From the NCBI GenBank assembly GCA_003864475.1, contig BGZO01000014.1, positions 1-34,675 on the forward strand: DNA of 34,675 nt, given 5' to 3'. The position numbers were made by a program, and so were the translations under genes. This document shows, one piece after another, positions 7,728 through 15,697 of this stretch. The notes under the pieces are model-generated. The model saw only the letters and a list, made by a program, of their open reading frames with translations, made no database searches and had not been told where the DNA came from. The stretch comes from Candidatus Termititenax persephonae (GTDB lineage Bacteria; Margulisbacteria; Termititenacia; Termititenacales; Termititenacaceae). Within the stretch, counting starts at the first letter, position 1. Each line of letters opens with the position of its first letter.

Positions 7728-8206
7728 TGATTTTGCCTGTTTTGCAGCAGCCTGACCCGCTTCTGCGCGAGAAATCTATCATGGTGTCTCGCAGTACTCC
7801 GGAAATAAAACAATTGGCGGCGGATTTGCTGGAGACCATGTATGCCTTGGGTAATGGCGTGGGATTGGCCGCTCCGCAGGTCGGCAGGCTGTACCGCCTG
7901 TTTGTCTTTGATGTCTCGGAGGGACGCAATCAGCCGGGGGCTTTGCTTAACCCGGAAATAATTTCACACAACAAGGAGACGGCTAAACACGAGGAGGGTT
8001 GCCTCTCCTGCCGCAATTTTGACGGGGTGGTGGAGCGTTATACCAAGGTAACCGTGCGCGGCCTCAACTTGGACGGTAAGAAAGTAACCATCAAGGCGGA
8101 AGGCCTCTTGGCGCGGGTTTTTCAGCATGAAATAGACCATCTCGACGGTATTTTAATTATCGATAAGGCCGAGCCTGTGCCGCCTGAGCAAAAAAGGTCA
8201 AAATAA
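7727..8206 (+). CDS. def: Peptide deformylase
   Basis: Removes the formyl group from the N-terminal methionine of new proteins. All three family motifs are present in 159 residues: GVGLAAPQ (44-51), EGCLS (90-94, metal-binding Cys) and HEIDH (134-138, two metal-binding His and the catalytic Glu). The ATG overlaps the porin stop as TGATG, implying translational coupling; a longer in-frame start at 7682 would lie inside the porin and was not used. fmt follows after one base, so the enzymes that add and remove the formyl group are co-expressed. Confidence 0.96.
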   Translation: MILPVLQQPDPLLREKSIMVSRSTPEIKQLAADLLETMYALGNGVGLAAPQVGRLYRLFVFDVSEGRNQPGALLNPEIISHNKETAKHEEGCLSCRNFDGVVERYTKVTVRGLNLDGKKVTIKAEGLLARVFQHEIDHLDGILIIDKAEPVPPEQKRSK

Positions 8207-8207
8207 T

Positions 8208-8999
8208 ATGCGCTTGGCTTTTTTTGGTTCGCCAGAATTTGCCTTGCCCGCTTTCCGCAAATTGCAGGGGCAGATAACCTTGGTCGTAACCCGCCCCGAC
8301 CAGCCAGCGCGGCGCGGTTGGCGGCGGCAGTCCACGGCGGTCAAAAAAATCGCATTGGAAAATGGCCTGCCTGTCTTAGAGACAATACCGTGCGCCGCCG
8401 ACCTCAAAGCTATTGATAAAATTGTGGTCGTGGCTTACGGCTCGCTTATTCCCGAGGAGATAGTGGGGCAATGGGAATGCATCAATCTGCATCCTTCGCT
8501 TTTGCCGAAGTATCGCGGCGCCTCGCCCCTGCAGTCAGCGTTGCTCAATGGCGAGACTAAAACAGGGGTTACGACCATGCTGCTCAATGCCCGGATGGAC
8601 GCTGGCGACATTCTCTTGCAGGAAGAAATTGCCATCGGCGAGAATTTAAATTTTGCGGAGCTGCAGGGGGTCTGCGCGGAACGGGGCGCGGAACTGCTCT
8701 GGAAAACTTTGGCGGCGGATGTGCCAAAAATTCGCCGTCCACAGGACGAGAAGACAGCGACCTATTGCCGTAAAATTACCAAAGAAGATTCCCTGATTGT
8801 CAGCGGCGAGGACGCTTGGCAGGTACACAACAAGGTTCGCGCTGTCGGCGGCTACGTCTTTCACAAAAACAAGAGAGTCAAAATTTTGGCGACGCGCTAT
8901 ACTGCCGCCAAGCTGGAGTTGGTAACCGTCCAGCCCGAGGGCAGACAACCGATGAGTTATGCGGCTTTCCGTAACGGTTACGGGGAGATAATTTTATGA
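8208..8999 (+). CDS. fmt: Methionyl-tRNA formyltransferase
   Basis: Transfers formyl from 10-formyl-tetrahydrofolate to initiator Met-tRNA. The N-terminal Rossmann hydrolase domain shows [35 protein letters not shown] (Asn and His of the active site) and MDAGDIL (the catalytic Asp). The C-terminal tRNA-binding domain is reduced: 263 residues against about 310 usually, with a shortened tail after [11 protein letters not shown]. It is one base behind def and overlaps hisF by ATGA. Confidence 0.95.
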   Translation: MRLAFFGSPEFALPAFRKLQGQITLVVTRPDQPARRGWRRQSTAVKKIALENGLPVLETIPCAADLKAIDKIVVVAYGSLIPEEIVGQWECINLHPSLLPKYRGASPLQSALLNGETKTGVTTMLLNARMDAGDILLQEEIAIGENLNFAELQGVCAERGAELLWKTLAADVPKIRRPQDEKTATYCRKITKEDSLIVSGEDAWQVHNKVRAVGGYVFHKNKRVKILATRYTAAKLELVTVQPEGRQPMSYAAFRNGYGEIIL

Positions 9000-9748
9000 C
9001 TTTGAAGAAACGCCTCATTCCTTGCTTGGATGTAACGGGCGGACGTGTGGTCAAGGGGACGAATTTTATCGGCTTGCGCGATGCGGGCGACCCGGTTGAG
9101 CTGGCTAAATTTTACGACCGAGAGGGCGCGGATGAACTGGTTTTTCTGGACATCACGGCCTCCAGCGATGCCAGGGAGATACTTCTGCATATCGTGGAGC
9201 GGACAGCCGAACAGGTTTTTATTCCTTTCACGGTCGGCGGCGGTATTCGCGATACGGATACCATGCGCGCCCTGCTCAAGGCCGGGGCGGACAAGATTTC
9301 CTTGAACACCGCGGCGGTTAGTAATCCTGACCTGATTCGACAGGGCGCGGAGATGTTCGGTGCGCAATGCATTGTCTTGGCGGTGGATGCCAGGCAGACC
9401 GCACCGGGTAAATGGGAAGTTTATACGCATGGCGGGCGCACGCCGACAGGTTTAGACGCGGTGGACTGGATAAAAAGAGGCCGAAGCTTGGGCGCGGGCG
9501 AGATACTGCTGACCTCGATGGACAGGGACGGCACGAAAAAAGGCTATGACTGTGCGTTACTGCAGGCCGCGGCGGCGGCGGTGGATTTGCCAATCATTGC
9601 TTCGGGCGGCGCGGGCAATATGGAGCATATCGGCGAGGCTCTGCGGCATTGCAGCGCGGCGTTGCTGGCCTCGCTCCTGCATTACAAGGAGTTATCTATC
9701 GTGCAGATAAAACATTACCTGCAGGCTCAGAACATTCCCGTAAGATAA
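8996..9748 (+). CDS. hisF: Imidazole glycerol phosphate synthase cyclase subunit HisF
   Basis: The cyclase half of IGP synthase, which turns PRFAR and ammonia from HisH into IGP and AICAR. It is a 250-residue TIM barrel with the catalytic aspartates in IPCLDV (Asp 12) and LAVDAR, the phosphate loops FTVGGGI and ASGGAG, and [15 protein letters not shown]. It overlaps fmt by four bases and is the last gene of the ftsZ operon. It is far from the other his genes in this window (hisZ, hisG, hisD). It converges with pcrA, six bases apart. Confidence 0.96.
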   Translation: MTLKKRLIPCLDVTGGRVVKGTNFIGLRDAGDPVELAKFYDREGADELVFLDITASSDAREILLHIVERTAEQVFIPFTVGGGIRDTDTMRALLKAGADKISLNTAAVSNPDLIRQGAEMFGAQCIVLAVDARQTAPGKWEVYTHGGRTPTGLDAVDWIKRGRSLGAGEILLTSMDRDGTKKGYDCALLQAAAAAVDLPIIASGGAGNMEHIGEALRHCSAALLASLLHYKELSIVQIKHYLQAQNIPVR

Positions 9749-9754
9749 TTGTGT

Positions 9755-11872
9755 TTAGATTTTCTGCAATTGCGCGTACTTGACGAGCAAGGATTTTCTG
9801 ACCCGCTCAAATTGAATGTCCAAGGCCTGCTCCTCGCCTGAGCCAAAAACTTTGCGGACTTGCCCCTCGCCCCACTTGCTGTGCCGGATACGGTCGCCGA
9901 CTTGGTAGGCGGGTATGTTGCTCTGCGTGGCTGGTCTGGCGTGTCGGACAAAAGACTCAAGGCTGGCAACTTGACCGAAAAGATGCGCGTCTGTTGCTTG
10001 GCGGTCGAGCAGTTCGGAGGGGATTTCGCCGACAAAACGTGAGGTTTCGTTGCAACGTGTCTCGCCGGCCTGGGAACGTATCCGTGCCGCCGAGAGAAAA
10101 AGTTTTTCCTGCGCACGGGTAATGGCGACGTAGCAGAGCCGCCGTTCTTCCTCCAGCTGGGCGGGGTCGTGCAGGGAGCGAAAATGCGGCAGAATGCTCT
10201 CCTCCAGCCCGGTCAAAAACACCACGGGAAACTCCAGCCCTTTGGCGCTGTGAATGCTCATCAAGGTTACGGCATCGCCTTCGGCTTTCACGGTGTCCGC
10301 GTCGGTCAACAAGCTGATTTGTTCCAAAAATTCGGGCAGGCTGGAATTGATATTTTCACGGGCAATACTGACCAATTCAAAGATATTGTCCAGCCTTTCT
10401 AAGTCCGCGTCGTCCGAGGAATTGGTGAGCATGTCTCGGTAACCGGATTTGACGATGACCGTCTCGATTAACTCCGGCAGGGGTAGCGTCAAGGCTTGCC
10501 AATCCTTAATCAGTTTCTGAAACGCCCGCACGGACTGCGCACTGCGGCTGGACAGCTCAGTGTGTTCCGCGCCGAGCGCGTCAAATAAAGCCAATCCGGT
10601 TTGGGCGGCGAGTTGTTCGTACTGAGCTAAGGTTTTATCGCCAATGCCGCGGGTCGGCAGATTGATAATGCGTCGGAGAGAAACGGTATCTTGGGTGTTC
10701 ACGATGAGACGCAGATAGGCGAGGATGTCCTTGACCTCTTTACGCGCATAGAAACGCGTGCCGCCAATCAAGCGATAGGGAATACGCCGCTTGTTAAAGG
10801 CATCTTCGAAAACGCGCGACTGGGCATTGACGCGGTAAAACACCGCGAATTTGTTGAGACTGCCGTAGGTGGCGCGCAACTGCTCGATAGTGTCCGCGAC
10901 ATATTGGGCTTCCTCGGTCTCCGAATTGGTCAGGATAAATCCGCATTTGTCGCCGCCAGTCTTGTCCGTCCAAAGATTTTTTTCTTTGCGCAAGGAATTG
11001 TTCTTGATGACGGCATTGGCGGCGGAGAGGATGCAGTCAGTCGAGCGGTAATTTTGTTCCAGCAGGACGATTTTGGCTTCTGGATAATCCTGCTCAAAAT
11101 TGAGAATGTTGGTGATGTCCGCGCCACGCCACGAATAAATATTTTGGTCGCTGTCGCCGACGACGCAGAGGTTTCTGTGCTGGGCGGCGAGCAGGTTTAT
11201 CAATGTGTATTGCGCCCGGTTGGTGTCCTGATACTCATCCACCAAGATATATTCAAACTGCTCCTGATAACGCCGGAGCAGGTCAGGATTCTTTTGGCAT
11301 ATCTCAATCGTCAGCAATAACATATCGTCAAAATCCACGGCATTATTCTGATGCAGGGCGGCTTGATATTTTTGGTAAAGCTGGGCAACGCTGAGCTGCA
11401 GGTCATATTCCGCCAAGCGGGCGTAATCCTGCGGCGAGAGCATTTTGTTCTTGGCTTGCCCGATTAGGGACAGGACTTTGGGCGGGGCAAGTCTTTTGTC
11501 TTGGTCTAAGCCCAGTTCTTTGCTGATATTCTTGATTAACGCGGTTTGGTCGTTGTCATCATAGATGACATAATTCGCGGAATAACCGGGCAGGAGCTGG
11601 ATATGCCGCCGCAGAAATTTCCCGCAAACACGATGAAACGTGCCAATCCACGGCAGCCGCATCCCGATACGCTCCTCCATTTCACGGGCGGCCTTGTTGG
11701 TAAAAGTAACTGCCAAGATGCGTTCAGGAAAAATATTTTTCTCACTCAGCAAATATTTGATGCGCGTGGTCAAGACCCGGGTCTTGCCGCTGCCAGCTCC
11801 CGCGACAATCATCAATGGCCCGGCGGTATGCAGTACGGCTTCTTTTTGCTTGGCGTTGAGACTGTTCAGCAT
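9755..11872 (-). CDS. pcrA: ATP-dependent DNA helicase PcrA/UvrD
   Basis: A superfamily 1A 3'-5' helicase for excision repair and replication-conflict clearance. The 705-residue protein begins LNAKQKEAV, has Walker A AGAGSGKT (24-31), Walker B VDEYQDTN, motif III GDSDQNIYSWRGA, motif IV EQNYRS, motif V SIHSAKGLEFPVVF and motif VI YVAITRAQ. The C-terminus has the PcrA-type Tudor-like element YQVGDRIRHSKWGEGQV. There is no Shine-Dalgarno; TGCTAACAT ends nine bases before the ATG, so a very short leader is possible. The XRE gene at 11895 lies 22 bases upstream on the same strand. Confidence 0.95.
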   Translation of the reverse strand: MLNSLNAKQKEAVLHTAGPLMIVAGAGSGKTRVLTTRIKYLLSEKNIFPERILAVTFTNKAAREMEERIGMRLPWIGTFHRVCGKFLRRHIQLLPGYSANYVIYDDNDQTALIKNISKELGLDQDKRLAPPKVLSLIGQAKNKMLSPQDYARLAEYDLQLSVAQLYQKYQAALHQNNAVDFDDMLLLTIEICQKNPDLLRRYQEQFEYILVDEYQDTNRAQYTLINLLAAQHRNLCVVGDSDQNIYSWRGADITNILNFEQDYPEAKIVLLEQNYRSTDCILSAANAVIKNNSLRKEKNLWTDKTGGDKCGFILTNSETEEAQYVADTIEQLRATYGSLNKFAVFYRVNAQSRVFEDAFNKRRIPYRLIGGTRFYARKEVKDILAYLRLIVNTQDTVSLRRIINLPTRGIGDKTLAQYEQLAAQTGLALFDALGAEHTELSSRSAQSVRAFQKLIKDWQALTLPLPELIETVIVKSGYRDMLTNSSDDADLERLDNIFELVSIARENINSSLPEFLEQISLLTDADTVKAEGDAVTLMSIHSAKGLEFPVVFLTGLEESILPHFRSLHDPAQLEEERRLCYVAITRAQEKLFLSAARIRSQAGETRCNETSRFVGEIPSELLDRQATDAHLFGQVASLESFVRHARPATQSNIPAYQVGDRIRHSKWGEGQVRKVFGSGEEQALDIQFERVRKSLLVKYAQLQKI

Positions 11873-11894
11873 AGGAGAGAGATGTTAGCACATT

Positions 11895-12152
11895 TTAGTA
11901 TTTGGTAAAAACTTTAAAGAAATCTGCGGTGCTGATTTCCAAGCCGTCAATAATTTTGAGTAAAGTGCCGATTTTCGGTTCGCGTTCTCCATTTTCGGAG
12001 CGGAGAATTATCGTGTCGTCCAGCCCAGAATTTAAGGCCAGCGCATACATGCTCATATTTTTTTGTTTACGGAGCTGGGTGATGCGCGCGCCGATATCCA
12101 AGGGCGTGTATTTTAAATCATCGTATCTGGCAGTGAAAAAGCTGTGAGACAT
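11895..12152 (-). CDS. XRE-family regulator of module B
   Basis: A 85-residue DNA-binding protein with a Cro/C1-type helix-turn-helix from about residue 19 to 78: IGARITQLRKQKNMSM, ALALNSGLDDTIILRSENGER, and KIGTLLKIIDGLEISTADFF. There is no clear Shine-Dalgarno before the ATG. It is divergent from the short-ORF/collar B operon, sharing a 150-bp control region with repeated TCTCA elements. The arrangement mirrors the regulator at 936 beside collar A. A role as local repressor is inferred. Confidence 0.8.
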   Translation of the reverse strand: MSHSFFTARYDDLKYTPLDIGARITQLRKQKNMSMYALALNSGLDDTIILRSENGEREPKIGTLLKIIDGLEISTADFFKVFTKY

Positions 12153-12228
12153 ATGAGACTAGCTTAGCGGGATGGGCAATTTAACTCCGCTAAACTTTTA
12201 TATTAAAAATTCTCAAAAGTCTCATATG
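12150..12228. promoter_or_regulatory. Inverted repeat CATATGAGACT / AGTCTCATATG
   Basis: CATATGAGACT (12150-12160, overlapping the regulator start codon) and its exact reverse complement AGTCTCATATG (12218-12228) flank the regulator's upstream region. Both contain the TGAGA/TCTCA core that also occurs in the 12-mers at 12207 and 12254. This suits looping or autoregulation by the divergent XRE protein; inferred. Confidence 0.4.
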
Positions 12229-12265
12229 TATGCAACCCATACAACCTATTGACAAATTCTCAAAA
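12207..12265. promoter_or_regulatory. Duplicated 12-mer AAATTCTCAAAA, candidate operators
   Basis: The same 12-mer is at 12207-12218 and 12254-12265, 47 bp apart. The second copy fills most of the -35/-10 spacer of the short-ORF promoter, where a bound repressor would block RNA polymerase. Module A has the same plan, with a different repeated sequence in its promoter spacer. Confidence 0.45.
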
Positions 12266-12276
12266 TGGTTTAAAAT
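12249..12276 (+). promoter_or_regulatory. Strong promoter of the short-ORF/collar B operon
   Basis: TTGACA (12249-12254), 16 bases, TAAAAT (12271-12276). The expected start is near 12283, giving a leader of about 20 bases with GGGGGA before the first short ORF. Confidence 0.7.
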
Positions 12277-12302
12277 GTCGGCACTTTGTGGGGGATTATG
12301 TA

Positions 12303-12416
12303 ATGAAAAAAGTTTTGTGTTTTATTGCTGACGAGATTGTTTTCAGTCTATGGGGTTTTTGTCCTGCCGGGTCCCGTGCAGGCACGAGAGAGATTCCAAT
12401 TATCCAGACACGGTAA
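12303..12416 (+). CDS. Short ORF 1 of the tandem set (37 aa)
   Basis: Unrecognised 37-residue peptide. GGGGGA (12290-12295) is seven bases before the ATG and a near-consensus promoter lies just upstream. The N-terminus MKKVLCFIADEIVF is partly hydrophobic; the C-terminus CPAGSRAGTREIPIIQTR matches, in the same frame, the C-termini of short ORFs 2 and 3. The shared pattern is a Gly/Pro/Arg stretch, then R-x-I-P, then Q-x-R. The corresponding codons differ at third positions (CCA/CCC/CCG; CAG/CAA), as expected for selection on protein. A GC-rich hairpin (12363-12382) lies just ahead of the motif. No function is assigned. Confidence 0.5.
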   Translation: MKKVLCFIADEIVFSLWGFCPAGSRAGTREIPIIQTR

Positions 12417-12431
12417 GCAACGGCCGCTTTT

Positions 12432-12451
12432 TGCCGCATAGAAATGCGGCA
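12432..12451 (+). other. Hairpin between short ORFs 1 and 2
   Basis: TGCCGCAT, loop AGAA, ATGCGGCA form a perfect 8-bp stem. It could slow or partly end transcription (a T-run follows at about 12468) or protect mRNA ends between the short ORFs. Confidence 0.45.
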
Positions 12452-12501
12452 GGGGCGTGCGCGTGCTTTTTTATGTCTGGAAATAGAAGGAGCAGGTTTT
12501 T

Positions 12502-12600
12502 ATGACCATGACACAATACAAGATTTTTCTTTACGGCCGCCATTGCCCCAGCCCGGGATGCCGGGGCATGCGAAAAATTCCCGTCAGCCAAGCGCGATAA
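12502..12600 (+). CDS. Short ORF 2 of the tandem set (32 aa)
   Basis: Unrecognised 32-residue peptide, MTMTQYKIFLYGRH then CPSPGCRGMRKIPVSQAR. AAGGAG (12487-12492) is nine bases before the ATG, and the whole pre-start block (AGAAGGAGCAGGTTTTTATGAC) is nearly repeated before ORF 3. It shares Y-x-R-H, P-G and R-x-I-P-x-S-Q-A-R with ORF 3 and the C-terminal pattern with ORF 1. It has two cysteines. The stop immediately follows the QAR motif, as in ORF 1. A 5-bp stem with a GATG loop (12552-12565) precedes the motif. It may be a peptide product, a leader peptide, or part of a repeated RNA element. Confidence 0.5.
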   Translation: MTMTQYKIFLYGRHCPSPGCRGMRKIPVSQAR

Positions 12601-12690
12601 GATTAAACGCTAATTCCTCTGCCGCCTAAGGCTGCAATGGGGGATTTCGCGTGTCTCTTTGCGTTCGGGAGTAGAAAGGAGCAGGCTTTT

Positions 12691-12804
12691 ATGACACGTT
12701 ACAGGCACGGGACGCCGGGCGCGGGTTACCCGCGGGACATCCCGCTCAGCCAGGCACGGCATAAGGGGATTTTTGCGCCAGAAAATAAAATTAAGGGGGA
12801 GTAA
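12691..12804 (+). CDS. Short ORF 3 of the tandem set (37 aa)
   Basis: Unrecognised 37-residue peptide beginning MTRYRHGTPGAGYPRDIPLS, then QARHKGIF and a Lys/Glu-rich tail. AAGGAG (12676-12681) is nine bases before the ATG. The motif R-D-I-P-L-S-Q-A-R matches ORF 2; unlike ORFs 1 and 2 it continues 14 residues past the motif. Its stop is two bases before the collar B ATG, and the collar's ribosome-binding site (GGGGGA) lies inside its last codons, so the two are probably translationally coupled. A 6-bp hairpin CGCGGG-TTA-CCCGCG (12720-12734) sits ahead of the motif. Confidence 0.5.
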   Translation: MTRYRHGTPGAGYPRDIPLSQARHKGIFAPENKIKGE

Positions 12805-12806
12805 TC

Positions 12807-13850
12807 ATGGCAAACGCAGGCAACTACACGGACAGTACGGACACGGACTTCACGGGTAATACATACAACATCAAGAAGGACGTGAAAATCTCGGCGGCAG
12901 ACATGAGGAACGCGCTGCACACCAAGGAGAAGGTGGGCAACAAGCAGGTGTACTCCACGGACGCGGAGGGGACGCTGAGCGCCGGCTCCAGCGATGAGTA
13001 CTACCCGTCGTCTAGGCTGGCCGGGGCGAACCTCGACGCGCTGCGGGACGCGCTGGACAAGAAGCAGGATGCATCCAGCAGGGTAAGCGCCTTTACTGGC
13101 AACGTGAGCGACAACACGAAATATCCCTCGGCCAAACTGGTCTACGACAAGTTGATTAACCTGAGTTTTTTCCCGAAAGGCACGATATTGATGTACGACG
13201 GCACAAGCTGGAATGACAATGTTACACTAAAAGGCTGGTATAAATGCGAGGGACAGACGGTCGCCGGCTATGGCAAATTGCCCAACCTGAAAAATAGATT
13301 TGTTATCGGCTACGATGCGACGAACACGCCGCAGAGGAGCGGAGGCAGTAATTCCACGACCCTGACAACGGACAACCTGCCGAGCCACAATCATAGCCTG
13401 ACCGCCCTGACGCTGGGTAACGAGGCGGCGCACACGCATTCTGTCTCGGCCAACACGGATACCAAGACGCACAGCCATACGTTCACTGGCACAAATCAAA
13501 CTGGCGAGTTTGGCAGTTATGGCATGGAATTGAAAGGAGGCAATGGTGGTGCTTATGGTGTAAAAGTATCCGGCGTTTTTTCACTTTCCAGCAATAAAAA
13601 TGGTGTATATGGGCATAATCCGGGCAATGGTGAGGGGAATTTAATTCATTTTTCCATGACCCCCTCTGGCACAATCAATGGTAACGGCAGCCACTCGCAT
13701 AGCTTTACCGCAACCAGCGGCACCGGGAGCAAACACACGCACAGCCTGTCCAGTTCGACAATCAGCGCTACCGGCTCCGGCACGTCTTTCGACAATCGCC
13801 CTAGTTATTACGCGCTGATTTATATCATCAAGGTAACCGATGCGGGATAA
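12807..13850 (+). CDS. Tail-collar / microcystin-dependent-like protein, copy B
   Basis: A 347-residue paralogue of copy A. Residues 1-95 are unique: Asp/Thr-rich MANAGNYTDSTDTDFTGNTY, then an Ala/Lys-rich helical part, then YPSSRLAGANLDALRDAL. The last resembles the later YPSAKLVYDKLINL, a short repeat common in phage tail-fibre stalks, so this part may be an oligomerisation stem. From about residue 100 it matches copy A through the collar core, LPSHNHSL, the His-x-His strands and the DNRPSYYALIYIIKV end. Residues 238-281 are the hypervariable patch. The start is coupled to short ORF 3. No phage structural genes adjoin; a surface receptor-binding function is inferred. Confidence 0.8.
   Translation: MANAGNYTDSTDTDFTGNTYNIKKDVKISAADMRNALHTKEKVGNKQVYSTDAEGTLSAGSSDEYYPSSRLAGANLDALRDALDKKQDASSRVSAFTGNVSDNTKYPSAKLVYDKLINLSFFPKGTILMYDGTSWNDNVTLKGWYKCEGQTVAGYGKLPNLKNRFVIGYDATNTPQRSGGSNSTTLTTDNLPSHNHSLTALTLGNEAAHTHSVSANTDTKTHSHTFTGTNQTGEFGSYGMELKGGNGGAYGVKVSGVFSLSSNKNGVYGHNPGNGEGNLIHFSMTPSGTINGNGSHSHSFTATSGTGSKHTHSLSSSTISATGSGTSFDNRPSYYALIYIIKVTDAG
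13518..13649 (+). other. Hypervariable patch of collar copy B
   Basis: Counterpart of 282-413. Example codon pairs (A/B): AAT/TAT, TGG/TAT, GAC/AGC, ACT/AAT, GCG/GGG, CAG/CCG, AAT/CAT. Invariant codons such as GTATCCGGC and CATAAT are interleaved, so the differences are focused on particular codons and not spread evenly. Confidence 0.75.
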
Positions 13851-13875
13851 GACCAATATACAAAATTGCCTAAAA

Positions 13876-14922
13876 CTATTTGGCTAAACAACGCCAGTCG
13901 GTGCGAACCGGGTCAAAGCCCTGCCGCCCTAACATCGCCTTGACTTCGGCCAAAGAACGCTCGTCATTAACCGCAAATTGCGGCGCATCTTGGACGCTCC
14001 GCGTCTCGCTGTCTGGCAGGGCATACCCGCCGACCGCCGTCGAGGACCCGGCAGAAATTTTGGTTACGCCAAAATGCACCGCCCGATTCCGAAAAGCCGC
14101 GCTCTCTCTGGTCGAGAGATTGATGCCGATTCGCGGAAAAAGCAGGCGCGTTACGCAAATAATTTTGACCAAATCCGCGTCGTCAACCAGATAATCTTTT
14201 TCTTTATAGTCATAGGCTTCCCGCAGGCGCGGAAAACTTAGCGCGTAATCCACGCCGGGAAACTCTTTTTCCAGCGAACGCAGATGCGCGTACAGAGCCA
14301 AAATGTCCTGCCGCCAATCCGCTAAGCCCAACAAAACACCTAGGGTAATTTGACGCATCCCGCCCTGCGCAATGCGCCGCGGCGCTTGATAACGGTAAGC
14401 ATAATCTCTTTTTTTCCCGGCAGGGTGCAGGATCTTGTAACGCTCTTGGTCATAAGTCTCCTGAAAAAGCGTTACCCCGTCGCAACCTGCGGCGTTCAAA
14501 CGCGCATATTCCTCCGTCTCCAAGGGATATACTTCCAGCGCGAGACTGGCGAAATATTCCTTGGCAATCTTGATTGCCGTTGCGAGATATTCCGGCGGCG
14601 TATATTTGCGCGACTCTCCGGTCAGGAGCAGGACGCTCTGAATGCCCGTCCGCGCCAGAGCCTGACATTCCGCGTCTATTTCCGCCTCGCTCAATTTACG
14701 GCGCGGTATGTCCAAGCTGGCATGAAAACCGCAGTACACGCATTGATTGGCACAATGATTGGACAGGTAGAGCGGAGCATAGAGGCTCATCGTTCGGCCA
14801 AAATACTGCCTGGTCAGGTTCTGCGCCTCCTGTGCCAATTGCTCCAGCAAGGCGGGGCTTGAATCGTCAAATATTTTCAATATCGCGGCAGTATTTAATT
14901 TGCCAGACAAAAATTTTTTCAT
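13876..14922 (-). CDS. thiH: 2-iminoacetate (dehydroglycine) synthase ThiH
   Basis: A radical SAM tyrosine lyase that makes dehydroglycine for the thiazole ring of thiamine, the oxygen-independent alternative to ThiO. The 348-residue protein carries the 4Fe-4S motif C57-x3-C61-x2-C64 (CANQCVYC), the SAM-side [32 protein letters not shown] and the C-terminal [12 protein letters not shown] region. Using ThiH suggests an anaerobic or microaerobic lifestyle. It overlaps thiG by four bases and is last in the thi cluster. Its stop is 26 bases from the end of convergent collar B. Confidence 0.95.
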   Translation of the reverse strand: MKKFLSGKLNTAAILKIFDDSSPALLEQLAQEAQNLTRQYFGRTMSLYAPLYLSNHCANQCVYCGFHASLDIPRRKLSEAEIDAECQALARTGIQSVLLLTGESRKYTPPEYLATAIKIAKEYFASLALEVYPLETEEYARLNAAGCDGVTLFQETYDQERYKILHPAGKKRDYAYRYQAPRRIAQGGMRQITLGVLLGLADWRQDILALYAHLRSLEKEFPGVDYALSFPRLREAYDYKEKDYLVDDADLVKIICVTRLLFPRIGINLSTRESAAFRNRAVHFGVTKISAGSSTAVGGYALPDSETRSVQDAPQFAVNDERSLAEVKAMLGRQGFDPVRTDWRCLAK

Positions 14923-15689
14923 GTATACAAAAAACCCGTCAACGGAGAAGACGCGCTGGCGCTGGACACGGCCAAAACTTGACCGGAGAGATACGCCGCG
15001 CGGCCAGCCTCGACCGCCAGAGCAAAAGCCCGCGCCATTTTTACCGGGTCGTCAGCCAAAGCCACGGCGGTATTGACCAGCGCGGCATCATAACCCATTT
15101 CCATGGCCGCGGCGGCCTGTGAAGGCGCGCCAATCCCGGCATCGACCACCAACGGCACTTCGGTAATCTCCTGCCGCAAGATTTCCAGCAAATGCCTGGT
15201 CTGCAAACCTTGATTACTGCCAATCAACGCCCCCAACGGCATGACTGCCGCCGCTCCGGCTTTGACCAGCGCGCGCGCCGTATACAAGTCAGGGCTAATA
15301 TACGGCAGGACGACAAAACCTTCCGCCGCTAAAATCTCTGTCGCCCGGACGGTTTCCTGATTGTCCGGCAGAAGATATTTGCTGTCATTGCTGACCTCTA
15401 TTTTTATCCAGTTGCCCGCGCCGGAAGCCCGGCCCAGCCTGGCAATGCGCACTGCTTCGTCCGCATGGCGCGCGCCGGAAGTATTGACCATCAGCTGAAC
15501 ATTTTTCGGCACAAAGTTCAAAATATTTTCCTCAGACTGCTGAAGGTCTACGCGGCGCAGAGCCACGGTTACAACCTGTGCGCCGGACTGCTCAATGGTT
15601 TCCTGCATCAATTTTTTGCTGGCAAACTTGCCGGTACCGAGGAAAAAACGGCTGGTCAATTTTTGTCCAGCAATAATCAACTCATCCAT
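14919..15689 (-). CDS. thiG: Thiazole synthase ThiG
   Basis: Forms thiazole phosphate from DXP, dehydroglycine and ThiS-thiocarboxylate. The 256-residue TIM barrel has FFLGTGKF, the Schiff-base lysine in WIKIEV (Lys 96), [11 protein letters not shown] and [10 protein letters not shown] chose the ATG at 15689 ([10 protein letters not shown]). The upstream ATG at 15707 overlaps the likely -10 TGCTACAAT (15698-15706), so the mRNA would begin at or one base before 15689. It is coupled to thiH by ATGA overlap. No thiS or thiF is in the window. Confidence 0.95.
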   Translation of the reverse strand: MDELIIAGQKLTSRFFLGTGKFASKKLMQETIEQSGAQVVTVALRRVDLQQSEENILNFVPKNVQLMVNTSGARHADEAVRIARLGRASGAGNWIKIEVSNDSKYLLPDNQETVRATEILAAEGFVVLPYISPDLYTARALVKAGAAAVMPLGALIGSNQGLQTRHLLEILRQEITEVPLVVDAGIGAPSQAAAAMEMGYDAALVNTAVALADDPVKMARAFALAVEAGRAAYLSGQVLAVSSASASSPLTGFLYT

Positions 15690-15697
15690 GATTAACG

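Larger units (their letters stand above)
12303..12804 (+). repeat. Tandem repeat of about 190-200 bp carrying the short ORFs
   Basis: Three diverged units start at 12303, 12502 and 12691. Each holds a ribosome-binding site, a short ORF, a GC hairpin, the conserved coding block ending in Q-x-R, then a TAAG. Spacers 1-2 and 2-3 also resemble each other (TGCCGC near the start, AGAAGGAGCAGG or AGAAAGGAGCAGG at the end). Confidence 0.6.

Noticed and set aside
12417-12690. CRISPR-like array in the repeated region
   Set aside because: Units are about 190-200 bp, diverged and carry ORFs with ribosome-binding sites; there are no short identical repeats with unique spacers and no cas genes.
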